DNA of 64,000 bases from Methylobacterium sp. (GTDB lineage: Bacteria; Pseudomonadota; Alphaproteobacteria; Rhizobiales; Beijerinckiaceae): the NCBI RefSeq assembly GCF_019745455.1, contig NZ_JAIETD010000024.1:1-64000 (forward strand), read 5' to 3'. The notes beneath the pieces were generated by a model. The model was not told where the DNA came from. It worked only from the letters and a program-made list of their open reading frames with translations, and did not search any database. Both the position numbers and the translations under genes were made by a program. Shown one piece after another: positions 9,445 through 19,387 of this stretch; the stretch's first letter is position 1; each line of letters begins with the position of its first letter.

Positions 9445-10035
9445 TCACAGTCGCGCCGTCGTACGGCTCCCCGGCTTCACCGCCGGAAGCGCAGCGAGCT
9501 CAGGCGGCAGGGCGTCGGCGGGATAGGCGGGGATGTCGAGTGTCACGAGGCTCGCCAAAGGCAGGCCGATATCCCCACGGCCACCGGAGCGGTCGATGAG
9601 GCAGGCGGCTCCTACCACATCACCCGCCTCGCCTGCGAGAGACGCCAGGCATTCGCGAGCCGAAAGCCCTGTGGTGACGATGTCTTCGACGATCACGGCC
9701 CGCTTGCCGAGGGGAATGCTGAAGCCCCGCCTCAGGACGAACGGGCCGCCCGGCTCGCGCTCGACGAAGATTGCCTTGGCTCCGAGATGACGGGCGGTCT
9801 CGTATCCCGGCACGATCCCGCCGATGGCCGGCGAGACGACGATGTCGACGGGACCGAAGGTTGCCGTAATGGTGCGGGCCAGAACACTGCAGAGACGCTC
9901 GGTGCGGACCGGGTCGGAAAAGATCGCCATTTTTTGCAGGAACACGCCCGAATGCAGTCCGGAACTGAGGATGAAATGCCCCTCAAGCAGCGCACCGGCA
10001 TCACGGAACTCGGCGAGAACGTCCTCGGGTGTCAT
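9445..10035 (-). CDS. pyrE: orotate phosphoribosyltransferase
   Basis: PyrE transfers ribose-5-phosphate from PRPP to orotate in pyrimidine synthesis. The 196-residue protein has the PRPP-binding motif [15 protein letters not shown] and the flanking N-terminal [15 protein letters not shown] and [12 protein letters not shown]. Lengths near 190-200 are typical for alphaproteobacterial PyrE. It lies 69 bases after the ppGpp synthetase gene on the same strand and may be transcribed with it. No clear intrinsic terminator follows. Confidence 0.95.
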   Translation of the reverse strand: MTPEDVLAEFRDAGALLEGHFILSSGLHSGVFLQKMAIFSDPVRTERLCSVLARTITATFGPVDIVVSPAIGGIVPGYETARHLGAKAIFVEREPGGPFVLRRGFSIPLGKRAVIVEDIVTTGLSARECLASLAGEAGDVVGAACLIDRSGGRGDIGLPLASLVTLDIPAYPADALPPELAALPAVKPGSRTTARL

Positions 10036-10104
10036 GGGTCGCGGCTCCGCGGCATCAGGCGGTCGCTTTTGGCAGCGGGGGCACCGTCAGGCAAGGCAGA
10101 GCCC

Positions 10105-12342
10105 TCAGCCGTTGATCCGGTCGACTTTGCTCACCGCCCGTTTACCGCGCAACTCGGCGATGATGGCGGTGAGGTGCTTCAGGTCCCACACTGACAAATC
10201 GATCATGATATCGGTGAAATCCTGGGTGCGGCGCTTCATCGAGACGTTGTCGATGTTGCCGTCATGGTCGGCGATGACCTGGGCGATCTGCGCCAGCACG
10301 CCAGGCTCGTTGATCGATTGCAGGGCGATCTTGGCTGGAAAGCGTTCCCCTCCCCCTGCCTCGACGTCCCAGCGGACATCGAGCCAGCGCTCGGGCTCGT
10401 TGTCGAAGGCTGCCAGCGCCACCGATTGGATCGGGTAGATCGTGACGCCGACGCCGGGCGTAAGGATGCCGACGATCCGGTCGCCGGGCACCGCGCCGCC
10501 GTTCGGAGCGAACGTGACAGCGAGATCGCTGTCGAGTCCCCGGATCGGGATCGCTTCGGAATGGGTGACGTTCGCGGCCGCCGAGTCCGGAAAGGTGAGA
10601 CGCATCGTCTGGTCCTTGGCCAGAGTGAGACGCCCAGCGCCCTCGACAGGGGGCTGCTGCAACGACGGCGCACCCGTCCGCCGCTCCTCCTTGAAGTCCG
10701 GATAGACCGCCTTGACGACGTCGCCAGAGAACATCTCGCCGCGCCCCACGGCGGCGAAGACGTCCTCGGTGGAGATCCGTGCCAGGCGAGGCAGCGCGCC
10801 GCGCAGCTTGTCTTCCGTGAAGCTCCTACCTGCCCTTTCGAAGGCTCGGTCGAGGATCTGTCGGCCGAGCCCGGCATATTGGCGACGCACCGCAGAGCGC
10901 GTGGCCCGCCGGATCGCCGAGCGGGCCTTGCCGGTAACGACGAGGGATTCCCAGGCTGCAGGCGGCGACTGACCGTCGGAGCGCGCAATCTCGACCTCGT
11001 CGCCGTTGGCGAGTTCGTAGAGCAACGGCGCCATCCGACCGTTGATCTTTGCGCCAACCGCCGAGTTGCCGACATCGGTGTGGACCGCGTAGGCGAAATC
11101 GATTGGCGTCGCCCCCCGCGGCAGGGCGATCAGGCGGCCCTTGGGCGTGAAGCAGAAGACTTGGTCCTGGAAGAGTTCGAGCTTGGTGTGCTCCAGGAAC
11201 TCCTCCGGGCTATCGCCCTCGGCGAGCAGCTCGATCGTCCGTCGAAGCCACTGATAGGCGCCGCTCTCCGTGGCGAGGCGGGGATGGATGCCGACCTCGT
11301 CCTTCCCGCCCGCCTCCTTGTAATGGGCGTGGGCGGCGATGCCGTACTCGGCGATCTCGTCCATGGCGGCGGTGCGGATCTGAAGCTCGACGCGCTGGCT
11401 CTTGGGGCCGATCACCGTGGTGTGAATGGAGCGGTAGTCGTTCTGCTTCGGCGTCGAGACGTAGTCCTTGTAGCGTCCGGGGACCATCGGCCAGCTCGTA
11501 TGGACGACACCAAGGGCCGCGTAGCAATCCTCCAGGCGCTCCACGACGATGCGGAAGCCGAAGATGTCGGAGAGCTGCTCGAAGGCGATCGACTTGCGTT
11601 CCATCTTAGACCAGATCGAGAATGGCCGCTTCTGCCGCCCGGTCACCTCTGCCCGGATGCCGCGCGCTTCGAGCTTCGCACTTAAGTCCCGCTCGATACT
11701 GTCGACGAGGCGCTCCGATCGTGCCGAGAGGTCAGAAAGGCGCTGGGTGATGGTGGCGTAGATGTCCGGCTTGAGGTTGCGGAAGGCCAAGTCCTCGAGT
11801 TCGTCGCGGAGCTCCTGCATGCCCATCCGGCCGGAGAGCGGCGCGTAGATGTCGAGCGTCTCCTCGGCGATACGAACCCGCTTCTCGGCCGGCATGTGGT
11901 GGAGGGTGCGCATGTTGTGCAGACGGTCAGCGAGCTTCACGAGCAGCACGCGGACATCGGCGGCGACGGCGAGGAGCAGCTTGCGGAAATTCTCGCCCTG
12001 AGCCGCTCGCTTCGAGACGAGATCGAGACGCTTGAGCTTGGTCAATCCGTCCACAAGAGCGCCGATCTCGGGACTGAAGATGGAGCGGATCTCGTCAAGA
12101 GTGGCCGCGGTATCTTCGACGGTGTCGTGCAGCACCGCCGCCACGATGGTGGCGTCGTCGAGCCTGAGGTCGGTCAGGATCGCGGCGACTTCGAGGGGAT
12201 GGGCGAAGAACGGATCGCCCGACGCGCGCTTCTGAGTCCCGTGCGCCCGCATGGCATAGACGTAGGCGCGGTTGAGCAGGGCCTCGTCAGTCGCCGGGTT
12301 GTAGCGCCTGACCCTCTCGACAAGCTCATACTGGCGCATCAT
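10105..12342 (-). CDS. rsh: bifunctional (p)ppGpp synthetase/hydrolase (Rsh)
   Basis: The 745-residue RelA/SpoT homologue makes and degrades the alarmone (p)ppGpp. Domains in order: HD hydrolase (FFAHPLEVAAIL, VLHDTVEDT, about residues 45-160), nucleotidyltransferase synthetase (GRYKDYVSTPKQNDYRSIHT, about 290-310), TGS (FTPKGRLIALPRGATPIDFAYAVHTDVGN, about 395-430) and a C-terminal ACT domain (about 665-745). The intact HD motif supports a working hydrolase, the usual alphaproteobacterial single Rsh. It lies downstream of rpoZ, a widely conserved order, with an intrinsic terminator between them. Start is one of two adjacent ATGs. Confidence 0.95.
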   Translation of the reverse strand: MMRQYELVERVRRYNPATDEALLNRAYVYAMRAHGTQKRASGDPFFAHPLEVAAILTDLRLDDATIVAAVLHDTVEDTAATLDEIRSIFSPEIGALVDGLTKLKRLDLVSKRAAQGENFRKLLLAVAADVRVLLVKLADRLHNMRTLHHMPAEKRVRIAEETLDIYAPLSGRMGMQELRDELEDLAFRNLKPDIYATITQRLSDLSARSERLVDSIERDLSAKLEARGIRAEVTGRQKRPFSIWSKMERKSIAFEQLSDIFGFRIVVERLEDCYAALGVVHTSWPMVPGRYKDYVSTPKQNDYRSIHTTVIGPKSQRVELQIRTAAMDEIAEYGIAAHAHYKEAGGKDEVGIHPRLATESGAYQWLRRTIELLAEGDSPEEFLEHTKLELFQDQVFCFTPKGRLIALPRGATPIDFAYAVHTDVGNSAVGAKINGRMAPLLYELANGDEVEIARSDGQSPPAAWESLVVTGKARSAIRRATRSAVRRQYAGLGRQILDRAFERAGRSFTEDKLRGALPRLARISTEDVFAAVGRGEMFSGDVVKAVYPDFKEERRTGAPSLQQPPVEGAGRLTLAKDQTMRLTFPDSAAANVTHSEAIPIRGLDSDLAVTFAPNGGAVPGDRIVGILTPGVGVTIYPIQSVALAAFDNEPERWLDVRWDVEAGGGERFPAKIALQSINEPGVLAQIAQVIADHDGNIDNVSMKRRTQDFTDIMIDLSVWDLKHLTAIIAELRGKRAVSKVDRING

Positions 12343-12458
12343 CCGCCGCGTTCACCTTCCCTGCTAGGGATCGCCTACGACCGAAGTGTCCCGCATCGGC
12401 GCTCGGCACGCCAGCCACGATTGCGTCGCGGAGGGATGATTTCTCGATGCCGGATACG

Positions 12459-12483
12459 AAAAACCCGGCGCCAGGGCCGGGTT
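12459..12483 (-). terminator. rho-independent terminator after rpoZ
   Basis: On the minus strand AACCCGGC, a six-base loop and GCCGGGTT form a perfect eight-base stem, followed by a run of five T residues. It lies 27 bases past the rpoZ stop and before rsh, so it should end most rpoZ transcripts or attenuate read-through into rsh. Confidence 0.85.
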
Positions 12484-12509
12484 GTTCGCGTATTGCGGTG
12501 GAAGCAGAC

Positions 12510-12920
12510 CTATTCGGCCTCTTCCTCCGTCTCGGTCGGTGGTGCGAGATTCTCGAGGCCACGCAGCAGATCTTCCTCGCTCATGCGGTCGAACTGCACG
12601 GCGCTGTCGTCGCTGGACGATTGGGGCGCGACCGATGCGGCGGCCGGCGAGCTCGACAGCAGCGGCACGGTCTCGGCCTCGGGCTCGTCCACCTCGACGT
12701 ATTTCTGCATCGAGTGGATGAGCTGTTCCTTGAGATCGTCGGCAGTGATGGTGGCATCGCCGATCTCGCGGAGCGCGCAGACCGGGTTCTTGTCGCGGTC
12801 GCGATCGATCGTCAGCGGAGCGCCTGCGGCGAGGAGCCGGGCCCGGTGGCTGGCGAGGAGGACCAGCTCAAACCGGTTCTCGACCTTGTCGATGCAATCT
12901 TCAACGGTGACGCGAGCCAT
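12510..12920 (-). CDS. rpoZ: RNA polymerase omega subunit
   Basis: The omega subunit helps beta-prime fold and assemble, and in proteobacteria forms part of a ppGpp site on RNA polymerase. The 136-residue protein begins [28 protein letters not shown], the canonical RpoZ N-terminus, and carries [13 protein letters not shown] further on. The C-terminal acidic tail (TETEEEAE) is a common extension in Hyphomicrobiales. AGGAAGGAG precedes the ATG. Its position directly upstream of rsh is a conserved pairing. Confidence 0.96.
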   Translation of the reverse strand: MARVTVEDCIDKVENRFELVLLASHRARLLAAGAPLTIDRDRDKNPVCALREIGDATITADDLKEQLIHSMQKYVEVDEPEAETVPLLSSSPAAASVAPQSSSDDSAVQFDRMSEEDLLRGLENLAPPTETEEEAE

Positions 12921-13155
12921 GCCGGGCGGCTCCTTCCTGAAGTCGGGTGTTCTGGGATTGAGGCGGGCTCATACACCGCTTGACGCCCAGCAACAAGAAG
13001 GACCTCAAACTGACGAACGACCTCTGTACCCGCGCAACCGGTTTAGCGGTGCCATGTTGACACATGTAGCACGCGATGCGACTGCGCCGCCCTCCCCGGA
13101 GTAACGGCCATCGAGGAGACAAGCCAGGAGCGGGCCGGCACGACGACGAGGACCG

Positions 13156-14097
13156 ATGGCGCGCGCATGCATCTTTCCGGGCCAGGGTAGCCAGGCGGTC
13201 GGCATGGGCCGCACTTTGGCAGAAGCTTTCCCGCAGGCCCGGCATGTCTTCGATGAGGTCGATGCGGCACTGGGACAGAATCTGTCGCGTCTGATGTTCG
13301 AGGGACCGGGCGACGAGCTGACCCTGACACAGAATGCCCAGCCCGCACTGATGGCCGCCAGCATCGCCGTGCTGCGCGTGCTCGAGGCCGAGCGCGGCCT
13401 CGAGCTCAAGCGTGACGTCGCCTGCGTCGCCGGCCATTCGCTCGGCGAATACACCGCCCTTGCGGCAGCAGGCACGTTCTCCATCGCCGATGCCGCGCGT
13501 CTCCTGAGACTTCGCGGCGAGGCCATGCAGCGGGCAGTCTCGCCGGGACAGGGCGCGATGGCGGCTCTGCTCGGTCCCGACGCAGAAAGTGCGGGCAGCA
13601 TCGCCGCGGAAGCGGCGGGCGAAGATGTCTGCGAGGTGGCGAACGACAACGGCGCCGGGCAGGTCGTGCTCTCGGGCGCCCGTGCCGCCGTGGAACGAGC
13701 GGTGGCGATCGCGCAGGGTCGCGGGATCAAGCGGGCGGTGATGCTTAACGTCTCTGCGCCGTTCCATTGCTCGATGATGGGGCCGGCCGCGGGAGCGATG
13801 CGCGAAGCCCTCTCCGCCGTAACGCTCCTGGCGCCTGTCGTACCGGTCTACGCCAACGTGCTCGCCGCGCCGGTGACGGATCCGGAAACGATTCGGGAAG
13901 CGCTGGTTTCGCAAGTGACCGGCACGGTCCGTTGGCGCGAGTGCATCCTTGCCATGGCCGCAGCCGGTGTCGACAGCTTCCATGAACTGGGGGCCGGAAA
14001 GGTGCTGACCGGCCTCGTCAAACGGATCGTCCCCGGAGTCGATGCCGGCCCCATCGGCACGCCCGAGGACATTGCCGCCTTCCCCGACCTACGCTGA
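13156..14097 (+). CDS. fabD: malonyl-CoA:ACP transacylase
   Basis: FabD loads malonyl groups from CoA onto acyl carrier protein, supplying the extender unit for fatty acid synthesis. The 313-residue protein has the N-terminal FPGQGSQ oxyanion motif, the nucleophile in GHSLGEY (S95) and the catalytic histidine in APFHCSMM (H204). It opens the fabD-fabG-acpP-fabF series on the plus strand, divergent from rpoZ with about 235 bases between them that should hold both promoters. Confidence 0.97.
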   Translation: MARACIFPGQGSQAVGMGRTLAEAFPQARHVFDEVDAALGQNLSRLMFEGPGDELTLTQNAQPALMAASIAVLRVLEAERGLELKRDVACVAGHSLGEYTALAAAGTFSIADAARLLRLRGEAMQRAVSPGQGAMAALLGPDAESAGSIAAEAAGEDVCEVANDNGAGQVVLSGARAAVERAVAIAQGRGIKRAVMLNVSAPFHCSMMGPAAGAMREALSAVTLLAPVVPVYANVLAAPVTDPETIREALVSQVTGTVRWRECILAMAAAGVDSFHELGAGKVLTGLVKRIVPGVDAGPIGTPEDIAAFPDLR

Positions 14098-14138
14098 CCG
14101 GCACCTTCCGAGCGGTCTTCAAAACGCGAGATCAGCCC

Positions 14139-14879
14139 ATGTTCGATCTGACTGGCCGCAAGGCCCTCGTCACCGGCGCCACCGGCGGCCTCGGCGGTGC
14201 CATCGCCAGGGCGCTGCACGAACAGGGGGCCATCGTGTCGATTTCCGGCACCCGCGCCGAAGCCCTGGACGCCCTGGCCTCCGAGTTGGGTGAGGGACGC
14301 GTTCATCCCTTGGTCACCAACCTCTCGGACAAGGACGCCGTGGAGGCGCTGGTACCGGCTGCGGAAGCCGCCATGGGCGGCCTCGATATCCTCGTTAACA
14401 ACGCCGGCATCACGCGCGACAACCTTTTCCTGCGCATGAAGGATGAGGAGTGGGACGCGGTCATCGCCGTCAACTTGACGGCCGCCTTCCGGCTCTCTCG
14501 TGCGGCGGTGAAGGGCATGATGCGGCGGCGCCACGGCCGCATCATCAACATCGGCTCCGTCGTCGGGGCGACCGGCAATCCTGGCCAAGTCAACTATGCG
14601 GCGGCCAAGGCCGGGCTTGTCGGCATGACCAAGGCGCTCGCCGCCGAGGTCGCGACCCGAAACCTCACGGTCAACTGCATCGCGCCGGGCTTCATCACCT
14701 CGCCGATGACCGACGGGCTCAACGACAAGCAGCGCGAAGGCATCCTCTCGCGGGTTCCGATGGGTCGTCTCGGCAGCGGCGGAGACGTAGCGTCGGCGAC
14801 AGTCTACCTCGCCTCTGACGAAGCCGGCTACGTCACCGGCCAGACCCTCCACGTCAACGGCGGCATGGCGATGTACTAG
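14139..14879 (+). CDS. fabG: 3-oxoacyl-ACP reductase
   Basis: FabG uses NADPH to reduce 3-ketoacyl-ACP in each round of fatty acid elongation. The 246-residue short-chain dehydrogenase has the TGATGGLGGAIA nucleotide-binding loop, NNAG (87-90) and the catalytic Ser-Tyr-Lys set (S140, Y153, K157) in NIGSVVG and NYAAAKAG. The C-terminal VTGQTLHVNGGMAMY is typical of bacterial FabG. It follows fabD by 41 bases and precedes acpP. Confidence 0.97.
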   Translation: MFDLTGRKALVTGATGGLGGAIARALHEQGAIVSISGTRAEALDALASELGEGRVHPLVTNLSDKDAVEALVPAAEAAMGGLDILVNNAGITRDNLFLRMKDEEWDAVIAVNLTAAFRLSRAAVKGMMRRRHGRIINIGSVVGATGNPGQVNYAAAKAGLVGMTKALAAEVATRNLTVNCIAPGFITSPMTDGLNDKQREGILSRVPMGRLGSGGDVASATVYLASDEAGYVTGQTLHVNGGMAMY

Positions 14880-15156
14880 GTCTGCGACCCGACAGCCGAC
14901 AACTCGCCGCCCTGAACATCGGCCCGTACTAGCCGGCAAAAGCTACGACACTGAATGGCTTCTGAACGGCCCCTCGCCAGCGCCGGAACCCTATGCTACC
15001 ACGCCGCCTGCCGTGCTTGGGGGTTGACGGATCAGCGTAGAGCGGGTTTGCAGAACCACGCGCGATCGGGCAAACGCCGCCTCGGACAAACTCTGGATCT
15101 GACGAGCGGCCACGGCGCCTTCATCATCACGACCGAATAGCTAAGGACCAAGAACG

Positions 15157-15393
15157 ATGAGCGATATCGCTGAGCGCGTGAAGAAGATCGTTGTCGAACA
15201 CCTCGGCGTGGAGCCGGAGAAGGTGGTCGAGGGGGCGAACTTCATCGACGACCTCGGCGCCGACAGCCTCGACACCGTCGAGCTCGTGATGGCGTTCGAG
15301 GAAGAGTTCAACGTCGAGATCCCCGACGACGCCGCCGAGACGATCCAGACGGTCGGCGATGCCGTGAAGTTCCTGGAGAAGAACTCCGCCTGA
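15157..15393 (+). CDS. acpP: acyl carrier protein
   Basis: AcpP carries growing acyl chains on a phosphopantetheine arm. The 78-residue acidic protein has the attachment serine in [10 protein letters not shown] (S37) and the standard four-helix sequence. AAGGA lies nine bases before the ATG. The gap from fabG is 277 bases, long enough for a separate promoter, which is often seen because acpP is expressed more strongly than its neighbours. Confidence 0.98.
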   Translation: MSDIAERVKKIVVEHLGVEPEKVVEGANFIDDLGADSLDTVELVMAFEEEFNVEIPDDAAETIQTVGDAVKFLEKNSA

Positions 15394-15477
15394 TGACGCG
15401 TGAGACGCCGAGAGCGGGGTCGAACGACCCCGTGCGTCCAACGTTACACGATGATGGGAATGGTTCAGGGTAGCGCG

Positions 15478-16743
15478 ATGCGGCGGGTGGTGGTGACGGG
15501 TCTGGGGATGGTGACGCCGCTTGGCAGCGGAGTCGAGACCACCTGGAGCCGGTTGATCGCCGGAGATAGCGGAGCATCGAAGGTCACGGCCTTCGACGTC
15601 GAGGATCTCGCCTGCCGCATCGCGTGCTCCGTTCCCCTCGGGAACGGCAGCGACGGCACCTTCGATCCGGATGCCTGGATGGAGCCGAAGGAGCAACGCA
15701 AGGTCGATCCGTTCATCGTCTACGCCATGGCCGCCGCCGGCGAGGCCCTCAACGATGCGAACTGGCATCCCACAAGCCATGAGGATCAATGCGCCACCGG
15801 CGTGATGATCGGCTCGGGCATCGGTGGCATCGGCGGCATCTACGATGCGTCCGTCACGCTCCATGACAAGGGCCCACGTCGGATCTCGCCCTTCTTCATT
15901 CCTGGCCGGATCATCAATCTTGCCTCGGGGCAGGTATCCATCGCGCACGGGCTCAAGGGCCCGAACCATGCGGTCGTCACGGCCTGCTCAACCGGTGCGC
16001 ATGCCATCGGCGACGCAGCGCGGCTGATCCAATTCGGCGATGCCGACGTGATGGTTGCCGGCGGTGCCGAATCTCCGGTCAACCGTCTGGCTCTTGCGGG
16101 CTTCGCCGCGTGCCGTGCGCTCTCCACCGGCTTCAACGAAGACCCGAGGCGTGCATCGCGCCCCTACGACAAGGAGCGCGACGGTTTCGTCATGGGCGAG
16201 GGCGCTGGTGTGGTGGTGCTCGAAGAATACGAGCATGCTACGGCTCGTGGGGCCAAGATCTACGCCGAGATCATCGGTTATGGTCTCACCGGCGATGCCT
16301 TTCACATCACGTCACCTGCCCCAGATGGCGATGGCGCGTTCCGCTGCATGACCGCCGCAGTCAAGCGCGCCGGCATCGACCCATCGCAGATCGACTACAT
16401 CAATGCCCACGGTACCTCGACGCCGATGGGGGACGAGCTCGAACTGAAGGCCGTGGAGCGCCTGCTCGGAGCCGCGGCGCGACGCGCCTCGATGTCTTCG
16501 ACGAAGTCGGCCATCGGCCACCTTCTCGGTGCGGCGGGTTCAGTGGAGGCGATCTTCTCGATCCTGACCATCCGGGATGGAGTGATCCCCCCGACCCTCA
16601 ATCTCGACAACCCATCAGTGGATACGCAGATCGATCTCGTTCCGCACGAGGCCAAGCGCAAGCGAATCGACACCGTCCTGTCGAACTCTTTCGGGTTTGG
16701 CGGGACGAACGCATCACTCGTCATGCGTAGGGTCGAGGCCTAA
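15478..16743 (+). CDS. fabF: 3-oxoacyl-ACP synthase II
   Basis: FabF condenses malonyl-ACP with acyl-ACP and is the main elongating ketosynthase. From the ATG at 15478 the protein is 421 residues with the nucleophilic cysteine in TACSTGAH (C170) and two histidines in NAHGTSTPMGD (H311) and AIGHLLGAAG (H348). The start is set by the family N-terminus MRRVVVTGLGMVTPLG and an upstream CAGGG; the frame is open from 15400 without similarity. It ends the fab series; mltG follows after a 390-base gap. Confidence 0.96.
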   Translation: MRRVVVTGLGMVTPLGSGVETTWSRLIAGDSGASKVTAFDVEDLACRIACSVPLGNGSDGTFDPDAWMEPKEQRKVDPFIVYAMAAAGEALNDANWHPTSHEDQCATGVMIGSGIGGIGGIYDASVTLHDKGPRRISPFFIPGRIINLASGQVSIAHGLKGPNHAVVTACSTGAHAIGDAARLIQFGDADVMVAGGAESPVNRLALAGFAACRALSTGFNEDPRRASRPYDKERDGFVMGEGAGVVVLEEYEHATARGAKIYAEIIGYGLTGDAFHITSPAPDGDGAFRCMTAAVKRAGIDPSQIDYINAHGTSTPMGDELELKAVERLLGAAARRASMSSTKSAIGHLLGAAGSVEAIFSILTIRDGVIPPTLNLDNPSVDTQIDLVPHEAKRKRIDTVLSNSFGFGGTNASLVMRRVEA

Positions 16744-17128
16744 CGAACTGGCTCTCGAGAGCGGATCACCATTCCGGATGCTTGCGACGCCAATTTGTCG
16801 TTGTTGGCGAAACGTTCCTTAGCTGTCACAGTGCGGTCGACAGGCGACCTTTTGAGGTCGGAAGCGACGATCGGATCGCTCACCCCGCACATCACGTAGT
16901 TCGGTCGTTGCGGCTCCCGACACGGCGCGAGCATGTGGACCGCCACATGCGGCATCGCCTTTTGGCCATAAAAATCTCCCATGGTCTTATCGGTGTGACA
17001 CAGCTTGACCGATAGGGCGCACCGGCGCCATGCATGTCGACTTTGCTGGGGTTGGGTGCTTCACCCTATCGGGAATGTACGGTTACTTCACGAAGTCGCG
17101 GCAGCAGCGCCTTCGAAATCCGCACAGG
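16744..17128. other. intergenic gap between fabF and mltG
   Basis: A 385-base gap. It contains the inverted repeat TATCGGT-N13-ACCGATA (16988-17014), which could be an operator or small hairpin. A minus-strand frame of 80 codons (16740-16982, beginning MGDFYGQKAMPHVAVHML) starts just inside the repeat; it lacks a ribosome site and overlaps the fabF stop, so I do not call it a gene. An opposing plus-strand frame at 16782-17015 is no better supported. Confidence 0.35.
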
Positions 17129-18499
17129 ATGTCCATGTTCCGCAGACGCCAACCGCCAGCACCGCCTGCTCAAGCGGATGAGCGGGCCCTTCCTAATCGG
17201 CTCTCGCCGCGCAGCCCGAGCGAGGCGATCAAACCGACGGCTGCGCCGCCACCGCCGTCACGCCCCGAGCGCCGCCGCAGCGGTCTCGTCGGGACGATCA
17301 GCGGCTTTCTCACTTTGTTCGTCGTCGCCGCGATCGCCAGCATGATCGTGCTGTCGGTGTTCCAGCGTCAGGTGCGCGAGCCGGGGCCACTAGCGACCGA
17401 CAAGGTCGTCGTCATTCCCTCCCGCAGCGGTACGAGCGAGATTGCCGAGGCCCTGAATCGCGAGGGCGTGATCGCCCATACCGGCATGTTCGAGATCGCC
17501 GCCCGGCTGAGCGGGAAGGCGCTCAAGGCCGGAGAGTACCCTTTCAAAGCGCATTCGAGCCTGTCCGACGTGATCGACGTCCTGTCGGCCGGCCGACAGG
17601 TACAGCACGCGATCACCTTTCCGGAGGGCTTGACGAGCGAACAGATCGTCGCCCGCCTCAACGACGACGACGTCCTGGCCGGCGATGTCAACGAGATCCC
17701 TCCGGAGGGGTCGCTCCTGCCCGATACCTATAAGTTCGAGCGTGGCGCGACCCGGCAGCAGATCGTGAACCTGATGCGAACCAAGCAGCGCGAGGTGCTC
17801 AACCAGATCTGGGCCCGTCGCAATGCCGAGGTCCCGGTCAAGACGCCGGCCGAGATGGTGACCCTCGCCTCCATCGTCGAGAAGGAGACCGGCCGCGCCG
17901 ACGAGCGCCCCCGCGTCGCTGGCGTCTTCGTCAACCGCCTCAACAAGCGGATGAAGCTGCAATCCGATCCGACCATCGTGTACGGGCTAGTCGGCGGCCG
18001 CGGCACGCTCGGGCGGGGGATCCAGCGCTCCGAGATCGATCGAGCCACGCCCTACAACACCTATGTCATCGAGGGACTCCCGCCCGGCCCGATCGCAAAT
18101 CCCGGCCGCGCCGCCCTCGAAGCCGTCGCCAATCCTTCTCGGACCAAGGACCTGTTCTTCGTCGCCGACGGCACCGGCGGCCATGCCTTCGCCGAGACGC
18201 TGGAAGCGCATGCCCGCAACGTCGCGCGCTGGCGTCAGGTCGAACGAAGCCGTCAGACTCCGGCGAACCCTGATGCCGCACCAGTCGACAAGGTCGAACC
18301 ACCGGTTGAATCGGCCGTGAGCAACAAGGCTTCCGCCTATGCGCCGGCCGGCGCGAACTTCGCCCTCGGTGGAAACGATGCGTCGGGACAGAAGCCGAAG
18401 GCCTTCGACGCGTCCGAAGGGACGAAGCTCGATCCGCTGCGCAACAAGACGTTCGATCTCAACTCGGCGAAGTCCGTGCCGGCTCTCAAGCAGCCATGA
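17129..18499 (+). CDS. mltG: endolytic transglycosylase MltG
   Basis: MltG cuts nascent peptidoglycan glycan strands at the inner membrane and sets their length. The protein of about 456 residues has a proline-rich cytoplasmic N-terminus, one membrane helix (about residues 55-80, GTISGFLTLFVVAAIASMIV) and a YceG domain with the catalytic Glu in SIVEKETGRADERPRVAGVFVNRL (first half) and the LPPGPIANPG motif. The C-terminal 110 residues are polar and disordered-looking. ATGs at 17129 and 17135 are both possible; AGG sits six bases before the second. The stop overlaps the yicC ATG by four bases. Confidence 0.93.
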   Translation: MSMFRRRQPPAPPAQADERALPNRLSPRSPSEAIKPTAAPPPPSRPERRRSGLVGTISGFLTLFVVAAIASMIVLSVFQRQVREPGPLATDKVVVIPSRSGTSEIAEALNREGVIAHTGMFEIAARLSGKALKAGEYPFKAHSSLSDVIDVLSAGRQVQHAITFPEGLTSEQIVARLNDDDVLAGDVNEIPPEGSLLPDTYKFERGATRQQIVNLMRTKQREVLNQIWARRNAEVPVKTPAEMVTLASIVEKETGRADERPRVAGVFVNRLNKRMKLQSDPTIVYGLVGGRGTLGRGIQRSEIDRATPYNTYVIEGLPPGPIANPGRAALEAVANPSRTKDLFFVADGTGGHAFAETLEAHARNVARWRQVERSRQTPANPDAAPVDKVEPPVESAVSNKASAYAPAGANFALGGNDASGQKPKAFDASEGTKLDPLRNKTFDLNSAKSVPALKQP

Positions 18500-19374
18500 T
18501 CCTGTCGAGCATGACGGGGTTCGCCCGCGCCGCCGGCACTTCGGGTTCCGTGCAATGGGCCTGGGAGGTCCGCAGCGTGAACGGACGAGGGCTCGACGTC
18601 CGGCTTCGGGTTCCAAACGGCTTTGACGCGATCGGCGAAGTGGCTCGCACGGCCATTCAGCGGACGCTAAGCCGGGGCCAGTGCCAGGTGAACCTCACCG
18701 TCACCCGTCCCGAGACGACGGCGCGGGTGCGGATCAACGAGGCGCTTCTGGCCTCGCTCGCCGCAGCGGTGGCGAAGGTTCCTGTCCCGGCGGGGGTGAC
18801 GCCCGCCAGCCTCGACGGGCTGTTGGGGATCCGCGGCGTCATCGAATCCGACGAAGAGCAGATCACGGATTCCGATGCCCTCGCGCGCGACCTCTCCGAG
18901 GGAGTTGTCCGGCTGGTTGCCGACCTGATCGAAGCCCGCCGAGCGGAAGGCCGACAGCTTCGCGAGATCGTCGAGGGTCAACTCGCCACCATAGAGCGTT
19001 TGACGGAGGCCGCGGAGACCTGCCCTGGCCGCCAGCCCGAGGCAGTTCGCGAGCGCCTCGCCGCGAACGTCGCCGCTCTGGTGGGTGCCGGCGGCCTCGA
19101 CCCCGAGCGCCTGCACCAGGAAGCCGTGCTGATGGCGGCGAAAGCCGACGTGCGGGAGGAGCTCGATCGCCTTCGCGCCCATTTGGTGGCTGCACGTGAG
19201 CATCTGGCGACAGGCGGAGCGATCGGGCGCAAGCTTGATTTCCTGGCGCAGGAATTCGGCCGCGAAGCCAATACGCTCTGCGCCAAAGCGAGTGACGTCG
19301 CTCTGTCTCGGATCGGACTCGACTTGAAGGCCGTCGTGGAGCAATTCCGCGAGCAGGTCCAGAACGTCGAATAG
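18496..19374 (+). CDS. YicC/YloC family endoribonuclease-like protein
   Basis: A 292-residue YicC-family protein. The N-terminal SSMTGFARA and [18 protein letters not shown] and the C-terminal [20 protein letters not shown] are the two conserved blocks. YicC-type proteins are reported to have RNA-cleaving activity in E. coli and Bacillus; the role here is inferred. The gene overlaps mltG by ATGA, implying translational coupling, and lies 13 bases before gmk, a common yicC-gmk pairing. Confidence 0.93.
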   Translation: MILSSMTGFARAAGTSGSVQWAWEVRSVNGRGLDVRLRVPNGFDAIGEVARTAIQRTLSRGQCQVNLTVTRPETTARVRINEALLASLAAAVAKVPVPAGVTPASLDGLLGIRGVIESDEEQITDSDALARDLSEGVVRLVADLIEARRAEGRQLREIVEGQLATIERLTEAAETCPGRQPEAVRERLAANVAALVGAGGLDPERLHQEAVLMAAKADVREELDRLRAHLVAAREHLATGGAIGRKLDFLAQEFGREANTLCAKASDVALSRIGLDLKAVVEQFREQVQNVE

Positions 19375-19387
19375 GGTCGCAACGGCA

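Noticed and set aside
10264-11685. 473-codon plus-strand frame
   Set aside because: It is antisense to rsh, whose domains are intact.
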